NCBI GenBank assembly: GCA_046759145.1
Contig: JBHIBR010000132.1
Location: forward strand, 1-5,728
DNA from: JBHIBR01 sp046759145 [NCBI: Nitrospinota bacterium]
GTDB taxonomy: Bacteria > UBA8248
Reading direction: 5' to 3'
Length of the DNA stretch: 5,728 nt
In this document: piece after piece, positions 1 through 4,867 of the stretch
How positions within the stretch are numbered: position 1 is the first letter of the stretch
Layout of the letters: each line of letters begins with the position of its first letter
Notes under the pieces: generated by a model
The model's input: the letters and a program-made list of their open reading frames with translations, nothing else
What the model was told of the DNA's origin: nothing
Databases searched by the model: none
Position numbers and translations under genes: made by a program

Positions 1-158
1 TCGACCGGGTCCCCGAAGGGGGCCGACCGCCCCCGGGCCACCCACACCCCCGGAGCGAATCCCAAAGCCGCCAGCCGACGAGCCTCCTGCGGGTGGCAGG
101 TGAGGCGGGCCAACGTGCCGCGCTGACCCTGCCGGAGCTCTGCCAGAGGGACGATCAT
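1..158 (-). CDS. feoA: FeoA-type ferrous iron transport protein A, partial (5' part)
   Basis: The frame opens at ATG 158 and is still open at the left edge, giving 52 residues of a protein that is usually about 75-85 long. An AGGAGG at 171-166 lies 7 bases before the ATG and fixes this start. The visible part matches the SH3-like FeoA fold: an N-terminal L-A-E-L-R-Q-G-Q-R-G-T segment, then RRLAALGFAPGVWV (residues 27-40) and APFGDPV (46-52), which is the family signature. FeoA is a small cytoplasmic protein that works with the FeoB membrane GTPase in Fe(II) uptake. feoB would be expected further left on the same strand but is outside the window. A strong promoter with an inverted repeat lies just upstream. 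The family call is confident from the motif; an in vivo role with FeoB is inferred. Confidence 0.87.
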   Translation of the reverse strand, partial: MIVPLAELRQGQRGTLARLTCHPQEARRLAALGFAPGVWVARGRSAPFGDPV

Positions 159-213
159 GGATGAGCCTCCTCGAATATCTCCCGAGTAGAAGACCATAAA
201 TCTCTCTAAAACA

Positions 214-242
214 AATATACGAGTTTTTGCGGGACATGTCAA
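214..242 (-). promoter_or_regulatory. Predicted sigma70 promoter of feoA
   Basis: On the minus strand a perfect -35 TTGACA (242-237) is followed by a 17-base spacer and a -10 TATATT (219-214, 5 of 6 consensus). Transcription should start near 207, giving a leader of about 49 bases before the feoA ATG at 158. The site lies in an AT-rich island within GC-rich DNA. It is the best promoter match in the window. Confidence 0.7.
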
Positions 243-258
243 ATTATTTTTTTTGACA
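237..258. promoter_or_regulatory. Inverted repeat overlapping the feoA -35 box (operator candidate)
   Basis: The perfect arms TGTCAAA (237-243) and TTTGACA (252-258) are separated by 8 bases of A/T. One arm contains the -35 hexamer of the feoA promoter, so a bound protein would block polymerase. The arms do not match the Fur consensus, the FNR box TTGAT-N4-ATCAA or the IscR sites as I know them, so the regulator is not named. Iron-dependent repression would suit feoA but is inference. Confidence 0.4.
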
Positions 259-373
259 AGGCGAAATCATTCTCCCCCTGCTCGCCAGATGCCCGACTCC
301 GACGGACGCTCCCGAGACAAGGGAAGCAGGGGCTATCTCTTCGGCGAGGGGGAGAGCCTGCCGAAACCGGGTG

Positions 374-478
374 TTATCGCCCCTTCGGCCTCTTCTCGGC
401 CACAGACTTCAGGAAGGCGAACAGGTGGGCCACCTCGTTCCCCCCCAGGCAGAACCCCACCGAGCCACGGCTGCACTC
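374..478 (-). pseudogene. Possible orphan C-terminal coding fragment, 34 codons
   Basis: On the minus strand, 3' of the acyl-CoA dehydrogenase, a frame between TGA (481-479) and TAA (376-374) reads ECSRGSVGFCLGG then NEVAHLFAFLKSV and a basic tail. It has protein-like composition and high GC at third positions, but no plausible start with a ribosome binding site. It could be the tail of a gene whose front was lost beside the dehydrogenase, or chance. I do not recognise the family. Apart from this stretch and the feoA promoter, I see nothing in 243-516. Confidence 0.2.
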
Positions 479-516
479 TCATGGGATGTACTCCCCCGGC
501 GGCCGGTCCAAACCCT

Positions 517-1716
517 TTATGCCCAGTGGGCCAGGCCCCCCAGGTACTGGCTCGCCTTGATGAGGTGGACCTGATTGGCCCCGTCCGAGTGGAGGAAGGA
601 GAGGGCGTCGCGCAGGCACTTCTCGACGGGAGCCTCCTTCATGTAGCCCATCCCTCCCCATATCTCTATGGCAAGGGTGCACACCCGCACCGCCGCCTCC
701 GCGGCGAACACCTTGGTGAGCATGCTGTAGTGGGGCTCGAAGGGCTCCTCGTACTCGTTCTTCCAGGCGGTCCTCCACACGTAGGAGCGCGCCGCATCCA
801 GGAGCATGCACATCTCGGAGAGCATCAACCCCACCGCCTGGTGCTCGACGATGGGCTTGCCGCCCTGGACGCGGTTTTTGGCGTACTCCAGCGTCTCCTC
901 GTAGGCCCTCCGGGCGGGGCCCAGCACGGTGGCCGCGGCCTCCACGTGGCTCGCCCGCGCCAGCTCCTTCTGGAAGCGGAGGCCCTGGTTCACCCCCCCG
1001 ATGAGGTCCCGCTCCGGGATCCGGCAGTCGCGGAAGACCAGCTCGGCGTTCTGGACGTTCCGCTGGCCCAGCTTGTCGTGGACCTTGCCGATGATGAAGC
1101 CCGGCGCCCCGGCCGGCACCAGGAAGGTCGAGCACCCCCTGTCGAGCCCCACCGTCTTGTCCGTGCGCGTGCAGATGAAGTAGAGCTTCGCCAGCCCCCC
1201 GTTCGAGATGAAGTGCTTGGTGCCGTTCAGGACCCAGACGTCTCCCTCCTTGCGGGCGTCCATGCGCATCCCCAGGTGGGGCCCGTACTCGATGCCGAAG
1301 GTGTCCGAACCGTAGTCGGGCTCAGTGAAGGCGATGGCGAGGAGGTAGCGGTGGTCTTCCATGAACCGCGGCAGGTAACGCCCCCGCTGATCCTCGTTGA
1401 CGACGTCTGTGAGGATGTAGGTGTACTTCCAGGTCTGGTCGAAGGAGACGGCGATGCCCAGGTCCCCCACCGCCAGCTCCTCCCCCACGATGCAAACCGT
1501 CAGGATGTCCGCCCCTCCGCCCCCGAACCGCTTGGGGACAGCCAGGGTGCGGAGGCCCAGCCGCGAGGCCTTCTCGATGATCTCCCAGTTGAAATTCTCG
1601 GCCGGGTCCGGGACCTGGTCCCCCCGCGCGGCCCAGGGCTTGACCTCGCGCTCCACGAACTCGCGGGCGAGCCGCTGGAGGCCCCTCTGCTCCTCGCTCA
1701 ACCGAAACTCAACCAT
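517..1716 (-). CDS. Acyl-CoA dehydrogenase family flavoprotein
   Basis: This 399-residue protein has the standard length of a soluble FAD-dependent acyl-CoA dehydrogenase, which oxidises an acyl-CoA at alpha/beta and passes electrons to electron-transfer flavoprotein. The order of parts is complete: an N-terminal helical domain (LSEEQRGLQRLAREFVEREV, from residue 6), the FAD/substrate signature FTEPDYGSD (130-138), the strand motif LNGTKHFISNG (163-173), RVQGGKPIVEHQAV (282-295) and WGGMGYMKEAPVEK (353-366). By alignment with the medium-chain enzyme motif, E361 is the catalytic base. The start ATG at 1716 has GGAGGAG 7 bases upstream. The ending HSDGANQVHL differs from the common IYEGT type, so the substrate (fatty, branched or aromatic acyl-CoA) cannot be told. 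The gene stands alone; the 193 bases between it and the upstream usp gene hold no recognisable ORF. Confidence 0.93.
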   Translation of the reverse strand: MVEFRLSEEQRGLQRLAREFVEREVKPWAARGDQVPDPAENFNWEIIEKASRLGLRTLAVPKRFGGGGADILTVCIVGEELAVGDLGIAVSFDQTWKYTYILTDVVNEDQRGRYLPRFMEDHRYLLAIAFTEPDYGSDTFGIEYGPHLGMRMDARKEGDVWVLNGTKHFISNGGLAKLYFICTRTDKTVGLDRGCSTFLVPAGAPGFIIGKVHDKLGQRNVQNAELVFRDCRIPERDLIGGVNQGLRFQKELARASHVEAAATVLGPARRAYEETLEYAKNRVQGGKPIVEHQAVGLMLSEMCMLLDAARSYVWRTAWKNEYEEPFEPHYSMLTKVFAAEAAVRVCTLAIEIWGGMGYMKEAPVEKCLRDALSFLHSDGANQVHLIKASQYLGGLAHWA

Positions 1717-1909
1717 CTCTCGTCTCCTCCCCCTGGAGAACCGCTCGCGCGATCCTCACCCGCACCGCCCGGCTGCGCGGCGTGCGCCCCAACCGTTGCC
1801 ATGCCGCGAGGGTCCGCCCCGCTTGCTCCGTCAGCGGCACCCTCGCTGCGGCTCTCCCACCGGCCCCCCAGGCTGGCATGGGGAGGCACTATCTTTGCGG
1901 CCCATGGCG

Positions 1910-2395
1910 CTACTGCGAGGAGCGGGAGGAGTCGCGGCTGCGTATGACCAGGGTCGGGCAGGGCGCGCGGCGGAGCACGCTCTCCGTGACGCTCCCCATG
2001 AACACCCGGCTCAGGCCCGTCCGCCCGTGGGTGGCCATGATGATGAGGTCCGCCTTCTCCTCCCTCGCGACGTCGAGGATACCCCGGCCGGGCTCGCCCC
2101 ACCGTATGAGGGTGGTGGGCTCGGACTCGAGCTCCTTCCTCTCCCCGGGGCCGAACACCTCGCGCATCATCCCCACGAGCATGCGCTCGGAGTCGGCCCG
2201 GATGTCGCTCTTCACCCGGCCCCAGTCCACGTACACCTCGTAGGGGACGGAGCTCTCGGGTTCGGCCATGACGTGGAGGACCAGGAGCTGGGCGCCGTAG
2301 TCCCGGGCGACGTCGGCGGCGACCGCGAGCGCCTCCTTCGAATACTCCGAGAAGTCCACCGGCACGAGGATCTTTCTCACTTTGAGCTTCGGCAT
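1910..2395 (-). CDS. Universal stress protein, UspA family (second gene of pair)
   Basis: This 161-residue single-domain Usp is predicted to be a cytoplasmic nucleotide-binding dimer. It starts KILVPVDFSEYSKEAL with Asp14 after the first strand. The nucleotide loop near the C-terminus is A121-T-H-G124-x9-G134-S135 (ATHGRTGLSRVFMGSV), matching the ATP-binding G-2x-G-9x-G(S/T) pattern except that the first Gly is Ala, a common variant. It ends RRAPCPTLVIRSR plus a Ser/Arg-rich tail. The ATG at 2395 follows GGGAG. It lies 21 bases downstream of a second usp gene, so the two are very likely co-transcribed. Usp proteins of this type often respond to energy limitation or oxygen loss, and the FNR-like box upstream of the pair fits that. 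The exact role is unknown. Confidence 0.92.
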   Translation of the reverse strand: MPKLKVRKILVPVDFSEYSKEALAVAADVARDYGAQLLVLHVMAEPESSVPYEVYVDWGRVKSDIRADSERMLVGMMREVFGPGERKELESEPTTLIRWGEPGRGILDVAREEKADLIIMATHGRTGLSRVFMGSVTESVLRRAPCPTLVIRSRDSSRSSQ

Positions 2396-2416
2396 GGCGC
2401 TCCCTTTCCCTTCAGC

Positions 2417-2851
2417 TCAGTGGGCCGGCTCGCTCGGGGCGCGGGCCAAGAGCACGGCGACGGGGGCGCGCCGGAGCACCTGCTCCGCCACGCTTCCCAG
2501 GATCCACCGCTTGGGGCCGCTGCGCCCGTGGGTGGACATGGCGATGAGGTCCACCTCCCGCTCGGCGGCGTGGGCCACGATCTCCTCGGGGGGGAAGCCG
2601 TAGCGAACCGAGACCGAGGTCTCCACCCCTTTCGCCCCGAGCGCCCGTTGCTGCTCGCCGAGGTAGGTCTCCGCCTCCCGGATGACGCGCACCTGGGAAT
2701 CGGTGGGGTCGACCCCCGGGATGGGGTGCGCGTAGGCCACCCGCAGCAACGTCACCCGAGCGCCGTGCACCTTCGCCAGCTCCTCGACCAGGGGCAGGAT
2801 GGCCTCCGCCAGCGGAGACCCGTCCAATGGGACCAGGATGTGCCCAAACAT
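2417..2851 (-). CDS. Universal stress protein, UspA family (first gene of pair)
   Basis: This 144-residue Usp-fold protein begins GHILVPLDGSPLAEAILP with Asp10 in the usual place. Its C-terminal nucleotide loop is S106-T-H-G109-x9-G119-S120 (STHGRSGPKRWILGS), again the G-2x-G-9x-G(S/T) pattern with the first Gly replaced. It is a diverged paralogue of the neighbour 21 bases downstream; both share the RRAP stretch after the loop. The ATG at 2851 has a GGGGGAAG-like site upstream and is preceded by TAA with one base between, ending a doubtful 41-codon frame. It should be the first usp cistron transcribed from the promoter region near 3010-3062. Its specific partner or stress signal cannot be read from sequence. 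Confidence 0.91.
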   Translation of the reverse strand: MFGHILVPLDGSPLAEAILPLVEELAKVHGARVTLLRVAYAHPIPGVDPTDSQVRVIREAETYLGEQQRALGAKGVETSVSVRYGFPPEEIVAHAAEREVDLIAMSTHGRSGPKRWILGSVAEQVLRRAPVAVLLARAPSEPAH

Positions 2852-2852
2852 G

Positions 2853-2978
2853 TTACTTCCCCCTGTCTCCTAAAGCCACGCCAGCCCTCCCGCTGCCGGG
2901 GCGGCACAATGGGCCACACATCGCGTCCCCCGTCTCCATCACCCGCCCGGCCAGTTCCGCGCTCATCCACATGCCCAT
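2853..2978 (-). CDS. Doubtful 41-residue small ORF in the usp leader
   Basis: The frame opens at ATG 2978, with alternative ATGs at 2972 and 2966, and ends with TAA at 2855-2853, one base before the usp ATG. That layout would allow translational coupling. The first half, from MSAELAGRVMETGDAMCGPLC, looks protein-like with GC-rich third positions; the second half does not. No clear Shine-Dalgarno precedes any of the starts. It could be a leader peptide, the front of a decayed gene, or chance. Confidence 0.15.
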   Translation of the reverse strand: MGMWMSAELAGRVMETGDAMCGPLCRPGSGRAGVALGDRGK

Positions 2979-2991
2979 TGAGAAGTATATC

Positions 2992-3017
2992 AAGGAATAT
3001 ATGAGATGTATATCCTT
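2992..3017. repeat. Imperfect AT-rich inverted repeat in the usp leader
   Basis: On the minus strand AAGGATATA (3017-3009) faces ATATTCCTT at 3000-2992. The arms match apart from a one-base bulge. It lies at or just after the predicted start of usp transcription, so it could form a hairpin at the 5' end of the mRNA or a protein site. Its AT content contrasts sharply with flanking DNA. No function is assigned. Confidence 0.35.
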
Positions 3018-3062
3018 TTATATATCTCCTCCCGCCCCAGGGGCGTCTCTGACCTAGATCAA
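3017..3062 (-). promoter_or_regulatory. Predicted FNR-like box and -10 region upstream of the usp pair
   Basis: On the minus strand TTGATCTAGGTCAG (3062-3049) contains TGATCTAGGTCA, a palindrome with one imperfect pair. Its left half fits the FNR/ANR half-site TTGAT exactly and the right half (GTCAG against ATCAA) partly. Its centre is 3055.5. The -10 candidates TATATA (3024-3019) or TATAAA (3022-3017) put the box centre at roughly -43 to -45, close to the -41.5 of class II FNR-activated promoters. FNR-family control of usp genes is known in several bacteria; here it is inferred from the site. The leader to the first usp ATG would be about 160 bases. Confidence 0.45.
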
Positions 3063-3096
3063 GAGCAGACCCTGCGCACTCCCAGCGCTCAGGGCT

Positions 3097-3240
3097 TCAG
3101 CCCAGGCGCTCCCCGCCCCGGGCGATCCGCTCTAGCCGGTCCCGGTCCAGGATCCGGAGGGTTTTGCCCCGGAAGGTGAGGATCCGCTCCTCTTCGAAGC
3201 GCCGCAGCGTGCGGGAGAGGGTCTCCTTCTACATCCCTGC
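3097..3240 (-). pseudogene. C-terminal remnant of a Crp/Fnr-family regulator with in-frame TAG
   Basis: Read on the minus strand the frame gives A-G-M, then TAG (3231-3229), then KETLSRTLRRFEEERILTFR, GKTLRILDRDRLERIA and a stop at 3099-3097. This is the recognition helix and wing of the Crp/Fnr winged helix, where LGxSxETLSRxLxxLE is typical. The TAG stands where Ser is common, and TCG to TAG is one base change. The cyclic-nucleotide-like sensor domain, about 170 residues, is absent: eight codons upstream in the same frame is the stop codon of the ybaK-type gene. So the gene has both lost its front and gained a nonsense codon. An intact Fnr gene usually encodes 220-250 residues. It sits directly upstream of the usp promoter region that carries an FNR-like site. 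Confidence 0.75.
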
Positions 3241-3252
3241 GCCCGGCGCCCC

Positions 3253-3726
3253 TCAGTCTTCCTCGAGGACGAGGCGCTCCAGGCGGGGCTTTTCGAGCCG
3301 CTCGAAGTCCTTGTAGGAAACCGTGAGGGTCTCCCGGTGGGTCCCGGCGCTGAAGGTGATGCGCTCGTTCTGGGCCAGGGAGGAGTCGGCCACCACATCC
3401 AGCCCGAAAAGGTTCCCGAAGGGCGGCATCGCCCCCACCTCACACTCGGGGAAGAGCCGCGCAAACTCGCTCTCTTGGGCGAGGCGCACTTCCCCTTCCC
3501 CCAAGAGGGCCCGCAGATGGGCCAGGTCCACCTTTCGGTGAGCCGGGACGACCGCCATGAGGAAGCGCCGCTCCGTCTTCACCACCACCGTCTTGGCGAC
3601 CATGCGGCCGGGCACGTGCTGGGCGGCCGCCACCTCCTGGGCGGTGAAAGCTTCGGCATGGGTGCCGGTGCTATAGGGAACGCCGTTGGCTTCCAGGTAG
3701 TCCGTCAACTTCTTCACTCTGGCCAT
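3253..3726 (-). CDS. YbaK/prolyl-tRNA-synthetase-associated-domain aminoacyl-tRNA deacylase
   Basis: This 157-residue single-domain protein is of YbaK/ProX type, which hydrolyses mischarged aminoacyl-tRNA in trans (for YbaK itself, Cys-tRNA(Pro)). Visible family features are ARVKKLTDYLEANGVPY at the N-terminus, the lysine of VAKTVVVK (K45, the position of the conserved active-site Lys), PAHRKVDLAHLRALLG (61-76) and the segment GAMPPFGNLFGLDVVADSSL (98-117) followed by ITFSAGTHRETLTV. The start is ATG 3726, chosen because GGAGGAGGG lies just upstream and the domain begins there; the longer open frame to 4257 is antisense to the Rrf2 gene. Substrate specificity (Cys, Ala or other) cannot be decided. 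It is divergent from the Rrf2 gene, with its own promoter candidate. Confidence 0.88.
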   Translation of the reverse strand: MARVKKLTDYLEANGVPYSTGTHAEAFTAQEVAAAQHVPGRMVAKTVVVKTERRFLMAVVPAHRKVDLAHLRALLGEGEVRLAQESEFARLFPECEVGAMPPFGNLFGLDVVADSSLAQNERITFSAGTHRETLTVSYKDFERLEKPRLERLVLEED

Positions 3727-3782
3727 CGAACCGCCCTCCTCCGCGCCGCAACTCCGCTCCCGAGCCGTTGCAACCCGAGGAT

Positions 3783-3791
3783 ATTTTAGCA
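3783..3791 (-). promoter_or_regulatory. Extended -10 promoter candidate for the ybaK-type gene
   Basis: On the minus strand TGC precedes TAAAAT (3788-3783, 5 of 6 consensus), forming an extended -10 (TG-N-TAAAAT). No good -35 is seen at the right distance, as is usual for extended -10 promoters. The leader to ATG 3726 would be about 50 bases. Confidence 0.4.
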
Positions 3792-3814
3792 CTTCCTCCC
3801 CCCGCCCAATAAGG

Positions 3815-3835
3815 CGAGGTGGCCCTCGATTTTTT
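3815..3835 (+). terminator. Short terminator-like hairpin upstream of the Rrf2 promoter
   Basis: CGAGG (3815-3819), loop TGGC, and CCTCG (3824-3828) are followed after one A by six T (3830-3835). The stem is only 5 pairs. If active on the plus strand it would insulate the Rrf2 gene from antisense readthrough out of the ybaK region. It could be chance. Confidence 0.28.
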
Positions 3836-3837
3836 CC

Positions 3838-3867
3838 TTGCCCGGCGGAGAGAAAGGGGTCTATATT
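3838..3867 (+). promoter_or_regulatory. Promoter candidate for the Rrf2-family regulator gene
   Basis: TTGCCC (3838-3843), an 18-base spacer and TATATT (3862-3867) give a fair sigma70 match, with transcription starting near 3874 and a leader of about 40 bases. Rrf2 proteins often repress their own gene, so an operator may overlap here, but I see no clear palindrome. Confidence 0.4.
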
Positions 3868-3915
3868 TACGCAGATAAGGCTTTCCGTTTTTAGGGGCAC
3901 TTGGGGGGCGGTCTT

Positions 3916-4356
3916 GTGATCTACTCGAGGCCCACCGAATATGCCATCCGGGCGATGGCGTGGATAGCCTCCCAGCGGGGGGGTGCGACGCGCTTCACGG
4001 CGAAGCAGATCGCCGAGGCGGAGGGCCTCCCCCAGCCCATCCTGGCCAAGACCCTCCAGCTCCTCGCCCAGCGGGGGTTGCTGGAGTCCCGCAAGGGGCC
4101 CGGAGGGGGCTTCCGCCTTCAGCGGGACCCGCGACAGATCTCCCTCCTCGAGGTGGTGGAGGCGGTGGACGAGTTCGACATCTCCTGGCGGTGCGCGGTG
4201 GGGCTCGCCGAGTGCAACGACGAGGTCCCCTGCCCCCTCCACGACCGCTGGCAGCACCTGCGGGACTACATCCTCCGTTATTTGCGCTCCACCAGCCTCG
4301 AGCAGATGCGGCAGGCGGTGGTCCGGAAAAAGGAGCTGGCGGTGGGGAAGAGATAA
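3916..4356 (+). CDS. Rrf2-family transcriptional regulator, probably Fe-S binding (IscR/NsrR-like)
   Basis: This is a 146-residue winged-helix regulator. I chose GTG 3916 because the family N-terminus (M)IYSRPTEYAIRAM starts there and a G-rich site (3904-3912) precedes it; a TTG at 3901 would add five unconserved residues. The helix-turn-helix is TAKQIAEAEGLPQPILAKTL (28-47) and the wing RKGPGGGFRL (59-68), both typical of Rrf2. C93, C100 and C106 (spacing CX6CX5C) lie in the segment where IscR, NsrR and RsrR hold a 2Fe-2S or 4Fe-4S cluster, followed by the conserved CPLHDRW. The protein should therefore sense Fe-S status, iron, NO or redox state. The first intergap is X6 rather than the X5 of IscR, so the ligand set and signal are open. 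It is divergent from ybaK and precedes an Fe-S gene, a likely target. Confidence 0.92.
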   Translation: MIYSRPTEYAIRAMAWIASQRGGATRFTAKQIAEAEGLPQPILAKTLQLLAQRGLLESRKGPGGGFRLQRDPRQISLLEVVEAVDEFDISWRCAVGLAECNDEVPCPLHDRWQHLRDYILRYLRSTSLEQMRQAVVRKKELAVGKR

Positions 4357-4359
4357 TTT

Positions 4360-4376
4360 TTTTCGTTGATTTTCGT
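4360..4376 (+). repeat. Direct repeat TTTTCGT, 10-base period, before the Fe-S gene
   Basis: TTTTCGT at 4360-4366 and again at 4370-4376 are spaced exactly one helical turn apart. They overlap the proposed -35 of the next promoter and lie just after the Rrf2-family gene, so they could be a site for that regulator or another. This is inference; the repeat is short and AT-rich. Confidence 0.3.
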
Positions 4377-4399
4377 AAATAAAAGTCCTAAATTATGAT
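4366..4399 (+). promoter_or_regulatory. Promoter candidate upstream of the truncated Fe-S gene
   Basis: TTGATT (4366-4371), a 17-base spacer and TAAATT (4389-4394) match consensus at 4 of 6 each. TATGAT (4394-4399) is a better -10 but lacks a well-spaced -35. The whole stretch 4355-4400 is AT-rich against GC-rich surroundings. Transcription would begin near 4400-4406, leaving a leader of about 130 bases. Confidence 0.35.
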
Positions 4400-4408
4400 T
4401 AAGGCCCG

Positions 4409-4459
4409 TCTCCGAGCCCCCGGGCTGAGGTCGCCGAAGGGCACGAGGTCGGCCGGAGA
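4409..4459 (+). ncRNA. Possible structured mRNA leader (three-way junction)
   Basis: TCTCCG (4409-4414) pairs perfectly with CGGAGA (4454-4459). Enclosed are two hairpins: AGCC (4415-4418) with GGCT (4423-4426), and GCCGA (4433-4437) with TCGGC (4449-4453). It begins within ten bases of the proposed transcription start. I could not match it to a known riboswitch class. GC-rich DNA forms such pairings by chance, so this is tentative. Confidence 0.22.
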
Positions 4460-4534
4460 GAGCGAGGCGATTTCTTTATTCATTGTGCTTTCCGGAGCTC
4501 TCGTAAGGATCATCAGGCTTAGGGAGGGAAGGGC

Positions 4535-4867
4535 ATGGCGCGGAAACGGTATGCCATGCTGGTGGACCTGGACCGATGCATCGGCTGCCACGCCTGCTCG
4601 GTCGCCTGCAAATCGGAGATGGGGATATCCCTGGGGGTGTGGCTATCGCACGTCAAGTATCTCGAGAACGGCAGCTACCCCAATGCCAAGCGCTACTTCC
4701 TCCGCAATCAATGCAACCACTGCTCGAATCCCCCCTGCGTCATGGCCAGCGGCGGCGCCATGGAAAAGCGCGCGGACGGGGTGGTCCTCATCAAAGACCC
4801 CAAGAGCCCCAACATGCGTTACGCCATGATGGCCTGCCCCTACCACAACATCAGCTCGGCGACCTGA
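4535..4867 (+). pseudogene. Truncated DmsB/NrfC-like 4Fe-4S electron-transfer subunit with lost cluster cysteines
   Basis: The frame has a sound start, ATG 4535 with AGGGAGGG six bases upstream, and opens like the ferredoxin subunit of DMSO-reductase-family enzymes: YAMLVDLDRCIGCHACSVAC. It stops at 110 residues, whereas such subunits are usually about 180-240 residues with four cluster motifs. Motif I is complete (C15, C18, C21, C25). Motif II has C60, C63 and C68, but Ser72 stands at the fourth position. In motif III (CxxCxxCxxxCP) the positions are S91, M94, A97 and C101, so three of four ligands are gone while the register and the RYxMMACPY context are kept. S72 and S91 are AGC, one base from TGC. 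After ACPYHNIS the homology ends and TGA follows. It should transfer electrons from a quinol donor to a molybdenum enzyme, but most clusters could not form, so I call it a pseudogene or a remodelled remnant. Confidence 0.75.

Noticed and set aside
253-281. Divergent plus-strand promoter from TTGACA at 253-258
   Set aside because: No -10 is found 16-18 bases downstream and no plus-strand gene follows.
1717-1909. Terminator after the second usp gene (7-pair stem with G-U pairing)
   Set aside because: There is no T-run after the stem on the minus strand and the pairing includes a wobble, so it is not a convincing intrinsic terminator.
253-1947. A 564-codon plus-strand open frame
   Set aside because: It is antisense to the acyl-CoA dehydrogenase, rich in Pro, Arg and His as expected of a shadow in GC-rich DNA, and begins in the AT-rich promoter region without a ribosome site.
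1421-3004. A 527-codon plus-strand open frame across the usp genes
   Set aside because: It mirrors three well-supported minus-strand genes and their gaps and has no family signature.
3727-4257. Upstream extension of the ybaK-type frame
   Set aside because: It is antisense to the Rrf2 gene, and the YbaK domain and a strong ribosome site both point to ATG 3726.
4409-4460. Glycine or other known riboswitch, suggested by GCCGAAGG and GGAGAG
   Set aside because: The order and spacing of the conserved elements do not fit; only short fragments agree.
4388-4591. A 67-codon minus-strand frame ending in the leader
   Set aside because: It overlaps the start of the Fe-S gene antisense and has no ribosome site or recognisable domain.
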